Below, in pieces: positions 33,794-41,823 of a stretch of DNA of 64,000 nt. The notes below the pieces were generated by a model, which ran no database searches, was not told where the DNA came from, and was given only the letters and a program-made list of their open reading frames with translations. The stretch's first letter is position 1. Every line of letters starts with the position of its first letter. The translations under genes were made by a program, and so were the position numbers. The DNA is from Fodinibius sp. Rm-B-1B1-1 (GTDB taxonomy: Bacteria > Bacteroidota > Rhodothermia > Balneolales > Balneolaceae). Location of the stretch: the NCBI RefSeq assembly GCF_038594945.1, contig NZ_JBCFYD010000001.1, forward strand, positions 434,001 to 498,000, in the 5' to 3' direction.

Positions 33794-36409
33794 TTAGCTT
33801 TCAATTTCTAAGCCAGCTTCAAGCGCCGCTTCGATACGGGCTTTTGACTCTTCCAAATGAGCATGCGTATACTCATCGAAATCATAAGTCGGTGGTGCTA
33901 AACGAGCTTCCAACCAGCTATGCAATGTCTTTAATTGCTGACGGGCTATAGATCGTGCATCAGCAGGAGCTTCATCAGGAGCATCTGTTACGAGCATTTC
34001 CATTTTATTAAGATAAGCTCGCTGCAAATCACGTCGATTACTCGCGATATTGCTTCCGGGAGAAGTTTGTGCCTCTGACCATATTGACTCAGTTAAAGCA
34101 GTCATCAACTCTGGAATCGTCACCGTTTGGTCAGCCCCAAACTTCACCTCAGTATCTCGTATTCGAGATAGTCGAACCGGATCCAAAAGCTGCTCCAGCA
34201 AGGCATCTTGGATACCGAGCATCGTACCATGTAATGGATAATCAACGCGACCGCCGTAGGTGGTACTATTTCCCCAGTGACTCCATCGGTCAGCGCCCAT
34301 TTTTTGGAAAATATCTTGAGGTAAGACTACAGCATTTTCCACAAAAGCAAAATCCACGATCATATTAAGCGCTTCTTTTTGCTCTTTATAATCTACTGGC
34401 TCAAAAGGCATACGTCCGTCGGGATCACCTACGTGATCTCGATACTGGTGCTGACCACCAATATACTTTATGGCCGGTGCAAGCACGCGAGCATACTGAT
34501 AAAGATAACTCTGAAATAAATCTGTGGCTTCAAAATAAGGTGCATTATCCTCAAGTTTAATATCAGCAATTTGAGGGATAAGCCCACTCAGCAGATCAGC
34601 TCGCTCTTTTCCCCAAGCCAATGGATTGGACCCAAGGTCATACACATTTACATGCGGATCGACCGCCCCGGCACCACGAGCGTCTTCGTCAGTCCCATAA
34701 GCATGTCCTGGCTGTGCAGCTTGACGGGCAATCTCCTCAGCCTTTTCATCATCAGTTGTATATCCATAAGAAATTACCCAACGATCGTATGAGCCAACAC
34801 CAGGATTGTAATAGTAAGCGTCTTCAGATTTATTTTCGGGATGGAGATTTATCGACGGATATTCCATAGCCGAACTAAACACGCCATTTTCTTCGCCCCA
34901 CTCCTTATCATACAGTTTATCAAGCGGGGTATCTATAGAAGAACGAAAATTGTGGCGCAAACCAAGCGTATGCCCAACTTCGTGCATGGTCACCCATTTA
35001 AGCGCTTGGTTCACAAACTCCTCTGGCACGGGGTCATCAGCTTTAAGCTGGCCGTTAGCCATCAGGACACTTTGTGCAAGATCAAACTGGGCATTCATCT
35101 CATTATAAAAGGATTCCGTTTTCACCCCTTTACTCATAAGTGCCAACTCCTTATCACTCACGTTAAAGATTTCATCGATGGCCGTTCGCGGCTCAACTAA
35201 ATTACGATAGGTCTGCTTATCTCCCAATAACATACTGGCTTCAAAAAGAATATCAGCATCCATAATTTCTCCTGTGCGCGGATCTACTACTGATGGTCCA
35301 ATAGCTCCATAACCCGGCTGATCAGAGGTACTCCAACGCAAGGTAGGATATCGGATATCTTCGGCCATAGCATCTTCGGGCAACATTTCAGCTTGTACAG
35401 CATCCTTAAAACCGGCGGCCTCAAAGGCTTTAGACCATGCTTCCACTCCATCCATCATCGCACCACGATACTTTTCCGGAACGGTATGATCGATATAATA
35501 GGTAATAGGCTTTTTAGGTGTACACAACTCCCCATCAGCAACTTCGTCTTCACACTCCAATCGCCATCGATTAACATAGCGCTTGTAAAAGTTATCAGAT
35601 TCTTTAGAAAAATCTTTATGCACCGTCATAAAATATCCCGTGCGATCATCAGCCATCCGTGGTTTCATCGGCTCTTCTGGCAACTTCACCATGGTATAAA
35701 ATAATGACAAAGGAATATATCGGCCATCCGCTACCGTTCGCGGAGCATCTCCACTTGCATTATTAAACGTAAGTTTAGCTTGGATATTTACATTTTCAGG
35801 AAATGCCTGCACCTTTTCTAAATGTGATCGACTTTTATCAAACGTAACACGTCCAGGTTGTCCATTGCTTCCCACAGCATAGCTTAATCGCTGAGAAATA
35901 TTCGAAAGCTCTCCCACAAACCAATCATGTACGTTAATCAGCATTTGAGAACTATCCGCATTAAAGGCTTCTACTTCGGCTGTTTCAAGGACTGAAGTCC
36001 CATACGCGAGATTAAGTGCATTTTCCAACGACTCATTTCCACCGGCATTATAGCGATGCGGATGCTGAACCAGCATGACTTTACCCTCATTTTTTTCCAT
36101 GGATACTACAAGCCCTTCAAAGATTGAAAGCATGCTCCCCCCATAAAGTCCGGCTGCCCCAATACCGCGAGCAAGTTCAAAATTCATCAAAAACTGCTCA
36201 TTCAACTGATCCTCAGACACTGACAAATAAAGGCTTCCATCTTTTTGATAAAGATCAAAATAACCTTCATGCTTTTCGGCATCCTTAGTTAGCTCTTCAA
36301 ATTTATTTTCCTGCTGTGTATCATCGGTTTGTTTGTCTACCGTTTGCTCTGTCGTAGAACAGGCTGTAAACATAACCCCAACACACAACATCAATAATAT
36401 CTTTTTCAT
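33794..36409 (-). CDS. Large zinc-dependent metalloprotease lipoprotein (DUF5117/DUF4953 type)
   Basis: The product is 871 aa. A signal peptide ends in the lipobox MFTACS. The N-terminal ~300 residues resemble the DUF5118/DUF5117 region of Bacteroidota metalloproteases. The catalytic domain has WVTMHEVGHTLGLRHNFRSS near residue 473, an extended HExxHxxxxxH metzincin-like zinc site, followed by the AMEYPSINL turn. It should be exported and degrade proteins or peptides at the cell surface or in the periplasm. It stands alone, immediately left of the tRNA-Arg gene. Confidence 0.9.
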   Translation of the reverse strand: MKKILLMLCVGVMFTACSTTEQTVDKQTDDTQQENKFEELTKDAEKHEGYFDLYQKDGSLYLSVSEDQLNEQFLMNFELARGIGAAGLYGGSMLSIFEGLVVSMEKNEGKVMLVQHPHRYNAGGNESLENALNLAYGTSVLETAEVEAFNADSSQMLINVHDWFVGELSNISQRLSYAVGSNGQPGRVTFDKSRSHLEKVQAFPENVNIQAKLTFNNASGDAPRTVADGRYIPLSLFYTMVKLPEEPMKPRMADDRTGYFMTVHKDFSKESDNFYKRYVNRWRLECEDEVADGELCTPKKPITYYIDHTVPEKYRGAMMDGVEAWSKAFEAAGFKDAVQAEMLPEDAMAEDIRYPTLRWSTSDQPGYGAIGPSVVDPRTGEIMDADILFEASMLLGDKQTYRNLVEPRTAIDEIFNVSDKELALMSKGVKTESFYNEMNAQFDLAQSVLMANGQLKADDPVPEEFVNQALKWVTMHEVGHTLGLRHNFRSSIDTPLDKLYDKEWGEENGVFSSAMEYPSINLHPENKSEDAYYYNPGVGSYDRWVISYGYTTDDEKAEEIARQAAQPGHAYGTDEDARGAGAVDPHVNVYDLGSNPLAWGKERADLLSGLIPQIADIKLEDNAPYFEATDLFQSYLYQYARVLAPAIKYIGGQHQYRDHVGDPDGRMPFEPVDYKEQKEALNMIVDFAFVENAVVLPQDIFQKMGADRWSHWGNSTTYGGRVDYPLHGTMLGIQDALLEQLLDPVRLSRIRDTEVKFGADQTVTIPELMTALTESIWSEAQTSPGSNIASNRRDLQRAYLNKMEMLVTDAPDEAPADARSIARQQLKTLHSWLEARLAPPTYDFDEYTHAHLEESKARIEAALEAGLEIES

Positions 36410-36581
36410 AGTATGTATTCTTTGTTGATGGATTTTAGATATAATTTATAAAGTAAACAGAAATGGCTTACGATATGATCTGAATTTTGTTTTAAAATGT
36501 TAAGACTTATCATAAAATTCTTATACCAAAAAGAGTTGAAATGAAATAAATATAGGCGTATCTTTGGCCTCTTATTGAACT

Positions 36582-36655
36582 GCGCCTGTAGCTCAACTGG
36601 ATAGAGCACCTGATTACGGATCAGGAGGTTAGGGGTTCGAATCCTCTCAGGCGTA
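36582..36655 (+). tRNA. tRNA-Arg (anticodon ACG)
   Basis: A 74-nt cloverleaf has acceptor GCGCCTG paired with CAGGCGT (a terminal G-U), D-arm AGCTCAACTGGATAGAGC, and an anticodon stem CCTGA/TCAGG with loop TTACGGA giving anticodon ACG. The T-arm is GGGGTTCGAATCCTC. CCA is not encoded. Its 3' half is the attachment site of the integrated elements to the right, and the gene is left intact by the insertion. Confidence 0.97.
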
Positions 36656-36659
36656 CTCT
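36610..36659 (+). repeat. Left attachment-site repeat (attL) in the tRNA-Arg 3' half
   Basis: Fifty bases from the anticodon stem through the tRNA end to CTCT are identical to 44885-44934. Such a duplication is the expected mark of tyrosine-integrase insertion into a tRNA gene. Confidence 0.93.
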
Positions 36660-36664
36660 CTGAT

Positions 36665-36699
36665 AAGCCCTTGACTCGCAAAGAGTTACGGGCTTTTTC
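36665..36699 (+). terminator. Terminator after tRNA-Arg
   Basis: AAGCCC (36665-36670) pairs with GGGCTT (36690-36695), with an inner ACTC/GAGT helix, followed by TTTCTTTT. It would end the tRNA transcript and is itself element DNA. Confidence 0.75.
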
Positions 36700-36740
36700 T
36701 TTTGATAAAAACCCTATCTTTTTAAGGCTTTTATTAACTC

Positions 36741-36760
36741 TGGTATCAGAATGGTATCAG
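36741..36760 (+). other. Arm-type integrase sites, left end (TGGTATCAG x2)
   Basis: Two copies of TGGTATCAG lie 11 bp apart (36741 and 36752). The same pair with the same spacing occurs at the right end of the element (44737 and 44748). This is the arrangement expected for arm-site binding by the DUF4102 integrase. Confidence 0.65.
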
Positions 36761-36822
36761 AAAATGAGCCGTAACCCCTGTAATATTTCCCTCTGAAATA
36801 GCTGGAATTTTGTGCGTAAAAT

Positions 36823-36853
36823 AAAAAAGCCCTCACATTTTACTGTGAGAGCC
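36823..36853 (-). terminator. Terminator at the left end of the element 1 operon
   Basis: GCTCTCACA pairs with TGTGAGGGC across a short loop and is followed by TTTTTT on the minus strand, 26 bp after the last small gene. Confidence 0.85.
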
Positions 36854-36878
36854 TGAACAAAAGTAGGGCTATGATCAG

Positions 36879-37100
36879 TTAATCTTCGTTTCCGGGGGTT
36901 GTGTTTTCCCAATGCCGTTCTCTTAATTCACTAACTAAAGTGTCGGCCTCCTCGAAAGCCCATGCTAAACCGGGTGAACACTCATGATGTTTTAGTATCC
37001 CATGAACACAAAGTCCTAAGACTTCCATTTTTCGCCTCAACTCTTCGTCAAGGTCCAATCTATCCATTTCTTTTACCTGTTCTTGTGATATCATAATCAT
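36879..37100 (-). CDS. Hypothetical small protein, element 1
   Basis: The product is 73 aa: acidic and helical (VKEMDRLDLDEELRRKMEVLGL), with one Cys-Val-His segment (GLCVHGILKHHECSPG). No family was recognised. Its start overlaps the stop of the upstream gene by 4 bp (ATGA), a sign of translational coupling and good evidence that it is real. It is the last gene before the terminator at 36823. Confidence 0.65.
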   Translation of the reverse strand: MIMISQEQVKEMDRLDLDEELRRKMEVLGLCVHGILKHHECSPGLAWAFEEADTLVSELRERHWENTTPGNED

Positions 37101-37579
37101 TGCCCTCCCTGGAGTTCTTTTATTTCATTTCGATATATCTGGATACGATCGTAAAGATCAAAATTAAGCCATTTCTGAAGCTGTTTTTTGTCAGAGTTTA
37201 AACCATCATACGCATATTTGTAATCTTCAGGATCTATCTTATAGCCGTTTTTAAATTGGCTTAGCATGTTTATCGCATTATTGCATGAATAGATATGATC
37301 CAGTAGCCAACAAATAGCATCATCATTCATAAAGCTCATAGCATCTTTCAAAGGATAACCTTTGTTTTCTAATTCTGATCGGCTTAAAATAACGGCTATC
37401 CTAAGTTTGCTGAAAACAGATGTAGAAAAGAGTTGATCATCCTTTTTCAATACTGGAGCAACCTCTTCAATTAAGTAATTATCAAAGTCGCTTTCGGGAT
37501 AGGCTTCTGCCAGTTGCTTTAGCTCGGTTATGAAGTTGTTGAGTGCTTTCTGTAGGTCGGTTTTTTTTGTAGATTTCAT
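37097..37579 (-). CDS. Hypothetical protein, element 1
   Basis: The product is 160 aa, mostly helical and polar, without membrane segments or a recognisable motif. It contains a hydrophobic helix around SVFSKLRIAVILSRSELE and a C-terminal coiled segment. It is coupled to the 73-aa gene downstream by an ATGA overlap. Function is unknown; by position it belongs to the accessory part of the element. Confidence 0.65.
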   Translation of the reverse strand: MKSTKKTDLQKALNNFITELKQLAEAYPESDFDNYLIEEVAPVLKKDDQLFSTSVFSKLRIAVILSRSELENKGYPLKDAMSFMNDDAICWLLDHIYSCNNAINMLSQFKNGYKIDPEDYKYAYDGLNSDKKQLQKWLNFDLYDRIQIYRNEIKELQGGQ

Positions 37580-37610
37580 AATAGTGATCTCATTTGTTTG
37601 GGATTATAGG

Positions 37611-37647
37611 AGCCTCGGACGTTCCCGCAAAGAATTAGTCCGGGGCT
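37611..37647 (+). terminator. Hairpin with weak plus-strand terminator character
   Basis: AGCCTCGGAC (37611-37620) pairs with GTCCGGGGCT (37638-37647) and is followed by TTCTTT on the plus strand. It sits between two minus-strand genes, so it may instead be an RNA-processing or stability hairpin. Confidence 0.35.
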
Positions 37648-37651
37648 TTCT

Positions 37652-37834
37652 TTATGCTGCAAAGTCTCGATCGAATAATGGATTGATCATTTGGTCCATG
37701 CAGATTTTTTCAAGCTCTTCAAATCTCTCTTCGGAAATTAGATCCCGGCGTTGATTCAGAAAATTTAGCTTTTCCGCTGCGCTTCGATTTCCATTTTTGA
37801 TGATTTCGTCAAGTAAATTCTTTGTATTATTCAT
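37652..37834 (-). CDS. Hypothetical 60-aa protein, element 1
   Basis: The product is a charged helical protein (LLDEIIKNGNRSAAEKLNFLNQRRDLISEERFEELEKICM). No motif was recognised. The gene is preceded by a 288-bp gap containing a terminator for the upstream operon, so it likely starts a separate transcript. It may be a small regulator. Confidence 0.5.
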   Translation of the reverse strand: MNNTKNLLDEIIKNGNRSAAEKLNFLNQRRDLISEERFEELEKICMDQMINPLFDRDFAA

Positions 37835-38122
37835 GATGTATCGGTCTTAATTGATGTTCATTTTTTACCACTTTTTCAGCGGCGTTCAGTTCAACTATAG
37901 GGCAAAAAATCGGCCTTCACAAATTATAAGGGCAATTTTTACAAAAAAACGGCTAAAATTATTGCATGCTTAAATCGTTGTTTTGGCGGGTGTTTTCCAT
38001 TTAAGAATACAATGACAAATCACAAAATGTGAATCCCTTTTGGGTGCAAAATAAAAAAGGCTTCCAGCCGTAAAGCCGAAAGCCTGGTATCTTTGCACAA
38101 TAAGCGCGCCGGGGTTATTTAT
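37835..38122. other. Non-coding gap with an operon-end terminator and presumed promoter
   Basis: No supported gene is present. It contains the minus-strand terminator at 38052-38086 and, to its left, AT-rich sequence that must hold the promoter of the gene ending at 37652. A short plus-strand frame starting at 38093 is the antisense shadow of the small gene at 38123-38287. Confidence 0.5.
38052..38086 (-). terminator. Terminator of the main element 1 operon
   Basis: AGGCTT (38058-38063) pairs with AAGCCT (38080-38085), with an inner CGGCT/AGCCG helix, followed by TTTTTTATTTTG on the minus strand. It lies about 40 bp after the 54-aa gene. Confidence 0.85.
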
Positions 38123-38287
38123 TTAGTCGTACTGTGGTTCGGTATATTGGGGATCTTTAACTACTCGGGTGGCTTTGGCTGTTTCTCCATCACTACCATA
38201 GTAATACAAGTAGCCATCGTTTTGGAGTTTTATTTCTACTGTCTTTGTTCCGTCCGGGCTTTCCAGTGTTATGCTTGACTGTGCCAT
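38123..38287 (-). CDS. Small paralogous protein (MAQSS...), element 1
   Basis: The product is 54 aa: MAQSSITLESPDGTKTVEIK, continuing through LQNDGYLYYYGSDGE and ending EPQYD. It shares the MAQS-IT-LESPDGT-...NDGYL pattern with the neighbouring 45-aa product, so the two are tandem paralogues. The pattern suggests a small beta-hairpin or beta-sheet protein. It is the last gene before the operon terminator. Codon-by-codon similarity to its neighbour is the evidence that it is real. Function is unknown. Confidence 0.7.
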   Translation of the reverse strand: MAQSSITLESPDGTKTVEIKLQNDGYLYYYGSDGETAKATRVVKDPQYTEPQYD

Positions 38288-38322
38288 AGTCTTCGAGTTT
38301 GTAATTTAAGAGATTTGAGGTC

Positions 38323-38460
38323 TTATGATTTATCAATCATTAATCGCTTACCACCATCCGGACCAAATACTAAGTATCCATCGTTATCTAATCTTAAAGT
38401 GATTTGCGTTCCATCTGGTGATTCAAGAATAATTTCACTTACTGTGATTGATTGAGCCAT
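38323..38460 (-). CDS. Small paralogous protein (MAQSI...), element 1
   Basis: The product is 45 aa: MAQSITVSEIILESPDGTQI, then RLDNDGYLVFGPDGGKRL. It is the tandem paralogue of the 54-aa gene, which starts 35 bp downstream. Both begin MAQS and both have ESPDGT and NDGYL at matching positions. No known family was recognised. Confidence 0.68.
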   Translation of the reverse strand: MAQSITVSEIILESPDGTQITLRLDNDGYLVFGPDGGKRLMIDKS

Positions 38461-38574
38461 AATATTTGACTGATTTAGTTATTGCCTTTAATCGGCTTTT
38501 AAATTTTAGTTCTAAGCGGTTAAAATTTTGTTTGACATGCTATGCCATTGGGTTGTATCGCTGTTATTGAAATT

Positions 38575-38736
38575 TTACTGGTCCCGGCCGTTATCTGGTA
38601 ACATGATGACAACATTCGTTGCATCTTTTGGAGGCTTCGGTTTACCGGGTGCTTCCAAGTCATAAATCACAAGATTATCTGGTTGCTCATTTAGTTTCTG
38701 CTTTTTCCGTTGCTCAATTAGTTTATCCAGTCGCAT
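38575..38736 (-). CDS. Small protein with MRLDKLI N-terminus (copy 4)
   Basis: The product is 53 aa from the ATG at 38736 (MRLDKLIEQRKKQKLNEQ). The start overlaps the end of the preceding gene. The C-terminal half is proline- and valine-rich (LEAPGKPKPPKDATNVVIML). It is the last of four consecutive genes with the same N-terminal signature followed by unrelated tails. Function is unknown. Confidence 0.65.
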   Translation of the reverse strand: MRLDKLIEQRKKQKLNEQPDNLVIYDLEAPGKPKPPKDATNVVIMLPDNGRDQ

Positions 38737-38905
38737 GATCAGCCTCGTTTGTTTCAACCCATTCAATCGCCATCACATCGGATAGTCCTATTTCTTTTAA
38801 CTCCTCACGCTGAACTTTAACTGGTTTAAGCCAAAAGGTAGGAGGGATATTAGGGCTTTTATTTCTGTTGATACGCATCTGGTTAAGTAGTTTATCTAAT
38901 CGCAT
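38723..38905 (-). CDS. Small protein with MRLDKLL N-terminus (copy 3)
   Basis: The product is 60 aa: MRLDKLLNQMRINRNKSPNI, then a tail with FWLKPVKVQREELKEIGL and an end DHATG. The same DHAT ending occurs in the terminase-like protein upstream of copy 1, because the junction sequence GAYCATGCGACT is repeated. It overlaps both neighbours at its start and stop. Confidence 0.65.
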   Translation of the reverse strand: MRLDKLLNQMRINRNKSPNIPPTFWLKPVKVQREELKEIGLSDVMAIEWVETNEADHATG

Positions 38906-39045
38906 GGTTTTTCCTCCTCATCTTTGTCTTCGTTGTAAAAAGGATCATCATAGTTAGGGTCATTGATAATCTTATAAAATCCATTCAGCGTTCTTGGAAT
39001 CGGCTTTTTAGGTTGTCGGTCTTTTATAAGTTGATCGATTCTCAT
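38896..39045 (-). CDS. Small protein with MRIDQLI N-terminus (copy 2)
   Basis: The product is 49 aa: MRIDQLIKDRQPKKPIPRTL, then an acidic tail (NYDDPFYNEDKDEEEKPCD). Its ATG overlaps the upstream stop (ATGA), and its own TAG lies within the first codons of the next gene. The overlapping, shared-signature arrangement is the main support. Function is unknown. Confidence 0.65.
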   Translation of the reverse strand: MRIDQLIKDRQPKKPIPRTLNGFYKIINDPNYDDPFYNEDKDEEEKPCD

Positions 39046-39272
39046 AGTATTAAATCTCTGTTTGCATTAGCAGCCCTTCGGCATATTTTATTGAGTTCTG
39101 TCTTTTCGCTTGGAGTCATTGGCCTGTTTGCTTCTGGATCCCTCTCATGTTGGATACCAACTTCCGTTAGCTCAATGATCCTTTCCAGCTCTTCATTTGT
39201 CAAAACATCAAAGTTTAATTTATCAGCATCCCATCGTTTCCCGGGATCTTCGATTAAATCAGTTAGTCGCAT
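39042..39272 (-). CDS. Small protein with MRLTDLI N-terminus (copy 1)
   Basis: The product is 76 aa: MRLTDLIEDPGKRWDADKLN, followed by a helical acidic and basic region (TNEELERIIELTEVGIQHER; SEKTELNKICRRAANANRDL). Its start overlaps the 3' end of the terminase-like gene. It is the longest of the four MRL-type genes. No family was recognised. Confidence 0.68.
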   Translation of the reverse strand: MRLTDLIEDPGKRWDADKLNFDVLTNEELERIIELTEVGIQHERDPEANRPMTPSEKTELNKICRRAANANRDLIL

Positions 39273-39780
39273 GGTCTGAAATTTGATATCTTTGCATTTC
39301 GTCTAATAGTTGATAGGCTTCATCTTCATCCATACGGTTGATCAATAGATCCTCAATAAAGGATAAAAACAGACTCACATCTTCGGCCGGGATAAGGCGT
39401 TGCTCTTCGATTTTTAAGGCAACGGCGCGCTGCTTTGCTTTGACAAGTCTATCAATAACCTTAGATAAACCTTCAATCTCTTCCAGCTCTCCAGTTCCAT
39501 TTTTTAAGGCCTTGGATTCAATGATTAATGCCTGGAGTAACCTCAATTCATTATCTGCATTAAGAAGCTCCTCACTCGGAAGCTCTTGCAGCTGATCCAG
39601 AACATCTTTTAAAGACTTGGAGGCATAACGGCTGTATATTCCACTTTTCCACGTTTTAGAATCCTTTCCCTTTAAAGATTTTCCCCCGTGCATTCTGCAA
39701 CGGCCGTTATCCATTGCATAGTTACGGCATTTGCTTCCATCTCTACATTTCGCGCCGCATCGCTGTTTATCATCTGCCAT
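39259..39780 (-). CDS. Protein with Cys-rich/HGG motif, possible terminase-small-subunit-like
   Basis: The product is 173 aa. The N-terminus has paired cysteines (RCGAKCRDGSKCRNYAM) leading to CRMHGGKSLKGKDSKTWKSGIYSRY. The HGG-K-(S/T)-G...G.YS block recurs in phage-encoded terminase small subunits and related packaging proteins. The remainder is helical (KSLKDVLDQLQELPSEELLNADNE; EEQRLIPAEDVSLFLSFIEDLL). If it is a TerS-like protein, it could redirect helper-phage packaging, as satellites do. The similarity is to a short motif only, so the role is tentative. Confidence 0.6.
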   Translation of the reverse strand: MADDKQRCGAKCRDGSKCRNYAMDNGRCRMHGGKSLKGKDSKTWKSGIYSRYASKSLKDVLDQLQELPSEELLNADNELRLLQALIIESKALKNGTGELEEIEGLSKVIDRLVKAKQRAVALKIEEQRLIPAEDVSLFLSFIEDLLINRMDEDEAYQLLDEMQRYQISDHATN

Positions 39781-39866
39781 AGTTCTATAGGGTGTTTAAA
39801 CGTTGTTATGATTGCATGGGGTGTTAGCAGCTGGTTCCCTTGGAACCAACTACCATTCCCGGGCGG

Positions 39867-40574
39867 TTAATCTGATAAGATCTTTCGATTCACCTTTTTG
39901 AGCATGTCGAATATTGCCCATCCGAAATGATCGGTATTAGGTTTCAGTTCACGGCCGTTGTTTTTAGCAATTCTGTAATACTTGTAATCGCAATAGATTT
40001 CAGTAATAGCCGCGCCGGTATCAACATTACCTGCCTCTTCGATCTCCTCAATGAGACTTTTCGCTGCCTCTTCCAGCTCTGCCCTTGTCATATCCTCGGG
40101 TTCGTGTCTGGTTTTAATAGCTGGTTCTAATTTGTTGGCAATGGTTAGGAATGTATTTGCAGCATTAGCCCACTCTTTTTGCTTTTTGGCAATCGCTAAC
40201 ATCTTGTCCAGTAGATCTTCATCCAGTTGCTCAAAGAGTTTCCGGTACTCCTTATTGGCTGCATCTGCTTTTTGTGCAAGCTCAATGCAGCGTTGTAGGC
40301 GTTGCTCTCTTACTTCTTTACTCTCGACCTTTTCACGTTCGGCGCGCAACTCATTCAGCTTTTCTTTTCGCTCCTGGATAGCCTCGGAAATGAGTTCCCG
40401 GGTTGTTGTAACGTTGCTGATCTTTTCCTGTACTTCTTTGGCATCCATCAGCATCGAATAATCATCCTTAATCTCGGATAGTTGATCCTCTAATTCATCG
40501 CGCCGGGTCTCCAGCTCGTTAACTTCGGATTCCAGTTTATTAATGTCAGTTGTGATCTCTTCGGTTGATCTCAT
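39867..40574 (-). CDS. Coiled-coil protein, element 1
   Basis: The product is 235 aa. Residues 3 to about 140 form a nearly continuous coiled coil (INKLESEVNELETRRDELED; QERKEKLNELRAEREKVESK). A helical region and a more globular C-terminus follow (AGAAITEIYCDYKYYRIA-like; FGWAIFDMLKKVNRKIL). No enzyme motif. It may be a structural or scaffolding component of the element. Function is unknown. Confidence 0.65.
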   Translation of the reverse strand: MRSTEEITTDINKLESEVNELETRRDELEDQLSEIKDDYSMLMDAKEVQEKISNVTTTRELISEAIQERKEKLNELRAEREKVESKEVREQRLQRCIELAQKADAANKEYRKLFEQLDEDLLDKMLAIAKKQKEWANAANTFLTIANKLEPAIKTRHEPEDMTRAELEEAAKSLIEEIEEAGNVDTGAAITEIYCDYKYYRIAKNNGRELKPNTDHFGWAIFDMLKKVNRKILSD

Positions 40575-40595
40575 AATTAATAAATATTTATGCGT

Positions 40596-40745
40596 TTAAG
40601 ATTTAGGCTTTCTGCCTGATTCGATTCTATTTTTGTTGATTCTTTTTTCAAGCGGTGTATCACCTGGAACCTTTTTGACTCCAGCTTTCTTATGATTCCG
40701 CTCAATAAAGCGTTCGACATGATTGGTTTCTGACTCTTTACTCAT
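40596..40745 (-). CDS. Small basic protein, element 1
   Basis: The product is 49 aa: MSKESETNHVERFIERNHKK, then VPGDTPLEKRINKNRIESGR. It is strongly basic and probably helical, and could bind nucleic acid. It fills the gap between the replication-like gene and the coiled-coil gene on the same strand, just upstream of the latter. No family was recognised. Confidence 0.55.
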   Translation of the reverse strand: MSKESETNHVERFIERNHKKAGVKKVPGDTPLEKRINKNRIESGRKPKS

Positions 40746-40788
40746 TGGTTTAAAATTTGGGGGTTGTGATTAACTTTCTGCTACCATC

Positions 40789-40797
40789 CTGATACCA
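40789..40797 (-). other. Internal copy of the TGGTATCAG arm-site motif
   Basis: CTGATACCA on the plus strand is the reverse complement of the motif paired at both element ends. It stands singly in the gap after the replication-like gene and may be coincidental. Confidence 0.3.
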
Positions 40798-40917
40798 AAA
40801 CCATAAAAGGGAAATATTCACTATTCTTTATTTTTCTTAATTCCTTGTCGTTCATGCGCTTATAGAAATACTTTTATTTTATAGCCTCCTGATATGATGT
40901 CAGATAATGCCGTTATT

Positions 40918-41823
40918 TCACGATTCAAGAATATCATCCTCATATTTGTTTTCTGTTATGTTTTCGGCTTGCCTCCTGCCTTCAAAAACGGCCTCGGTGT
41001 CTTTGTCTATTGTCTCAAATAACCCCTCACCTTGTTCAAAATATTCATCCGTTCGTGATTTAGAGTTTCCATCTTTGCCATTCTTGAACCATTCTCTTTG
41101 ATCATCCAGATACCGTTCATCCCTAAAAAAGTTATCGGGGTGTGGTGTAAACCGATCCCCTTTACCGGCTGGGGAACTGGCAAAAGTTTTTACTCTCTCT
41201 AAGAGCCAATCTACTGGCTCGCTAATAACTCTTTTATCAACCTCGGTTCCCTCCAGTCGTTTAATAGCTTTCTCAATTTCCTTTAGAGCTTTAACCTTTT
41301 TGACTTTCCGGGGATAAACAGAAAATATCTTCTCGCAATCCTCACGCGCTATAGAGTTTGTTGATTCTCTTCTCTGATTCTCTTCATTATGATTCTCTTT
41401 ATATGGACCGGAACTATTGTTCCTATCGGGGGTGGAACTATAGTCCTGTGTGGGTGGAACTTTAGTTCCGGGGTGTGTGGAACCATTGTTCCGCTCACTT
41501 TTAGCATACTTCTTGTCCTGGTCCATCCAGCTATGCCGTAAAAACCTGTAACTATTGGGCTGCTTTTTCCCTTTCTGCTGTACCTCGATTAGATTGGCTC
41601 CTATCAATTCATTAAGATACTTTCTGATCATCCTGCTGGAGACTCCCAACTCTTTGGATAACTGCTTTTGTTTAGGATACGCTTTCCCATCCCTTCCAGC
41701 GTATTGAGCCAAACGGCCGTAACATAGTTTAGCACCTTGGGACATTTCCTTTCTCCTCATTAGAAAGTTTGGGATAAGGCAACCAATAAATCGTTTATAT
41801 GGTATGATATACTTATTGCCCAT
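40918..41823 (-). CDS. Helix-turn-helix replication-initiator-like protein
   Basis: The product is 301 aa from the ATG at 41823 (MGNKYIIPYKRF), which overlaps the stop of the upstream gene. The N-terminal ~95 residues are a winged-helix module of the phage replication type (LPNFLMRRKEMSQGAKLCYGRL; KQLSKELGVSSRMIRKYLNEL). The C-terminal domain has IFSVYPRKVKKVKALKEIEKAI and FTPHPDNFFRDERYLDDQREW, the pattern of phage replisome-organiser proteins (YPRK...A..E..K.I; P.P..FL....W.D). It probably binds the element origin. An in-frame start at 41940 would add 39 unrelated residues. Confidence 0.75.
   Translation of the reverse strand: MGNKYIIPYKRFIGCLIPNFLMRRKEMSQGAKLCYGRLAQYAGRDGKAYPKQKQLSKELGVSSRMIRKYLNELIGANLIEVQQKGKKQPNSYRFLRHSWMDQDKKYAKSERNNGSTHPGTKVPPTQDYSSTPDRNNSSGPYKENHNEENQRRESTNSIAREDCEKIFSVYPRKVKKVKALKEIEKAIKRLEGTEVDKRVISEPVDWLLERVKTFASSPAGKGDRFTPHPDNFFRDERYLDDQREWFKNGKDGNSKSRTDEYFEQGEGLFETIDKDTEAVFEGRRQAENITENKYEDDILES

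Noticed and set aside
38093-38278. Plus-strand 61-aa frame in element 1
   Set aside because: It is antisense to the 54-aa gene at 38123-38287, which has a paralogue next door and fits the operon, whereas this frame has no support.
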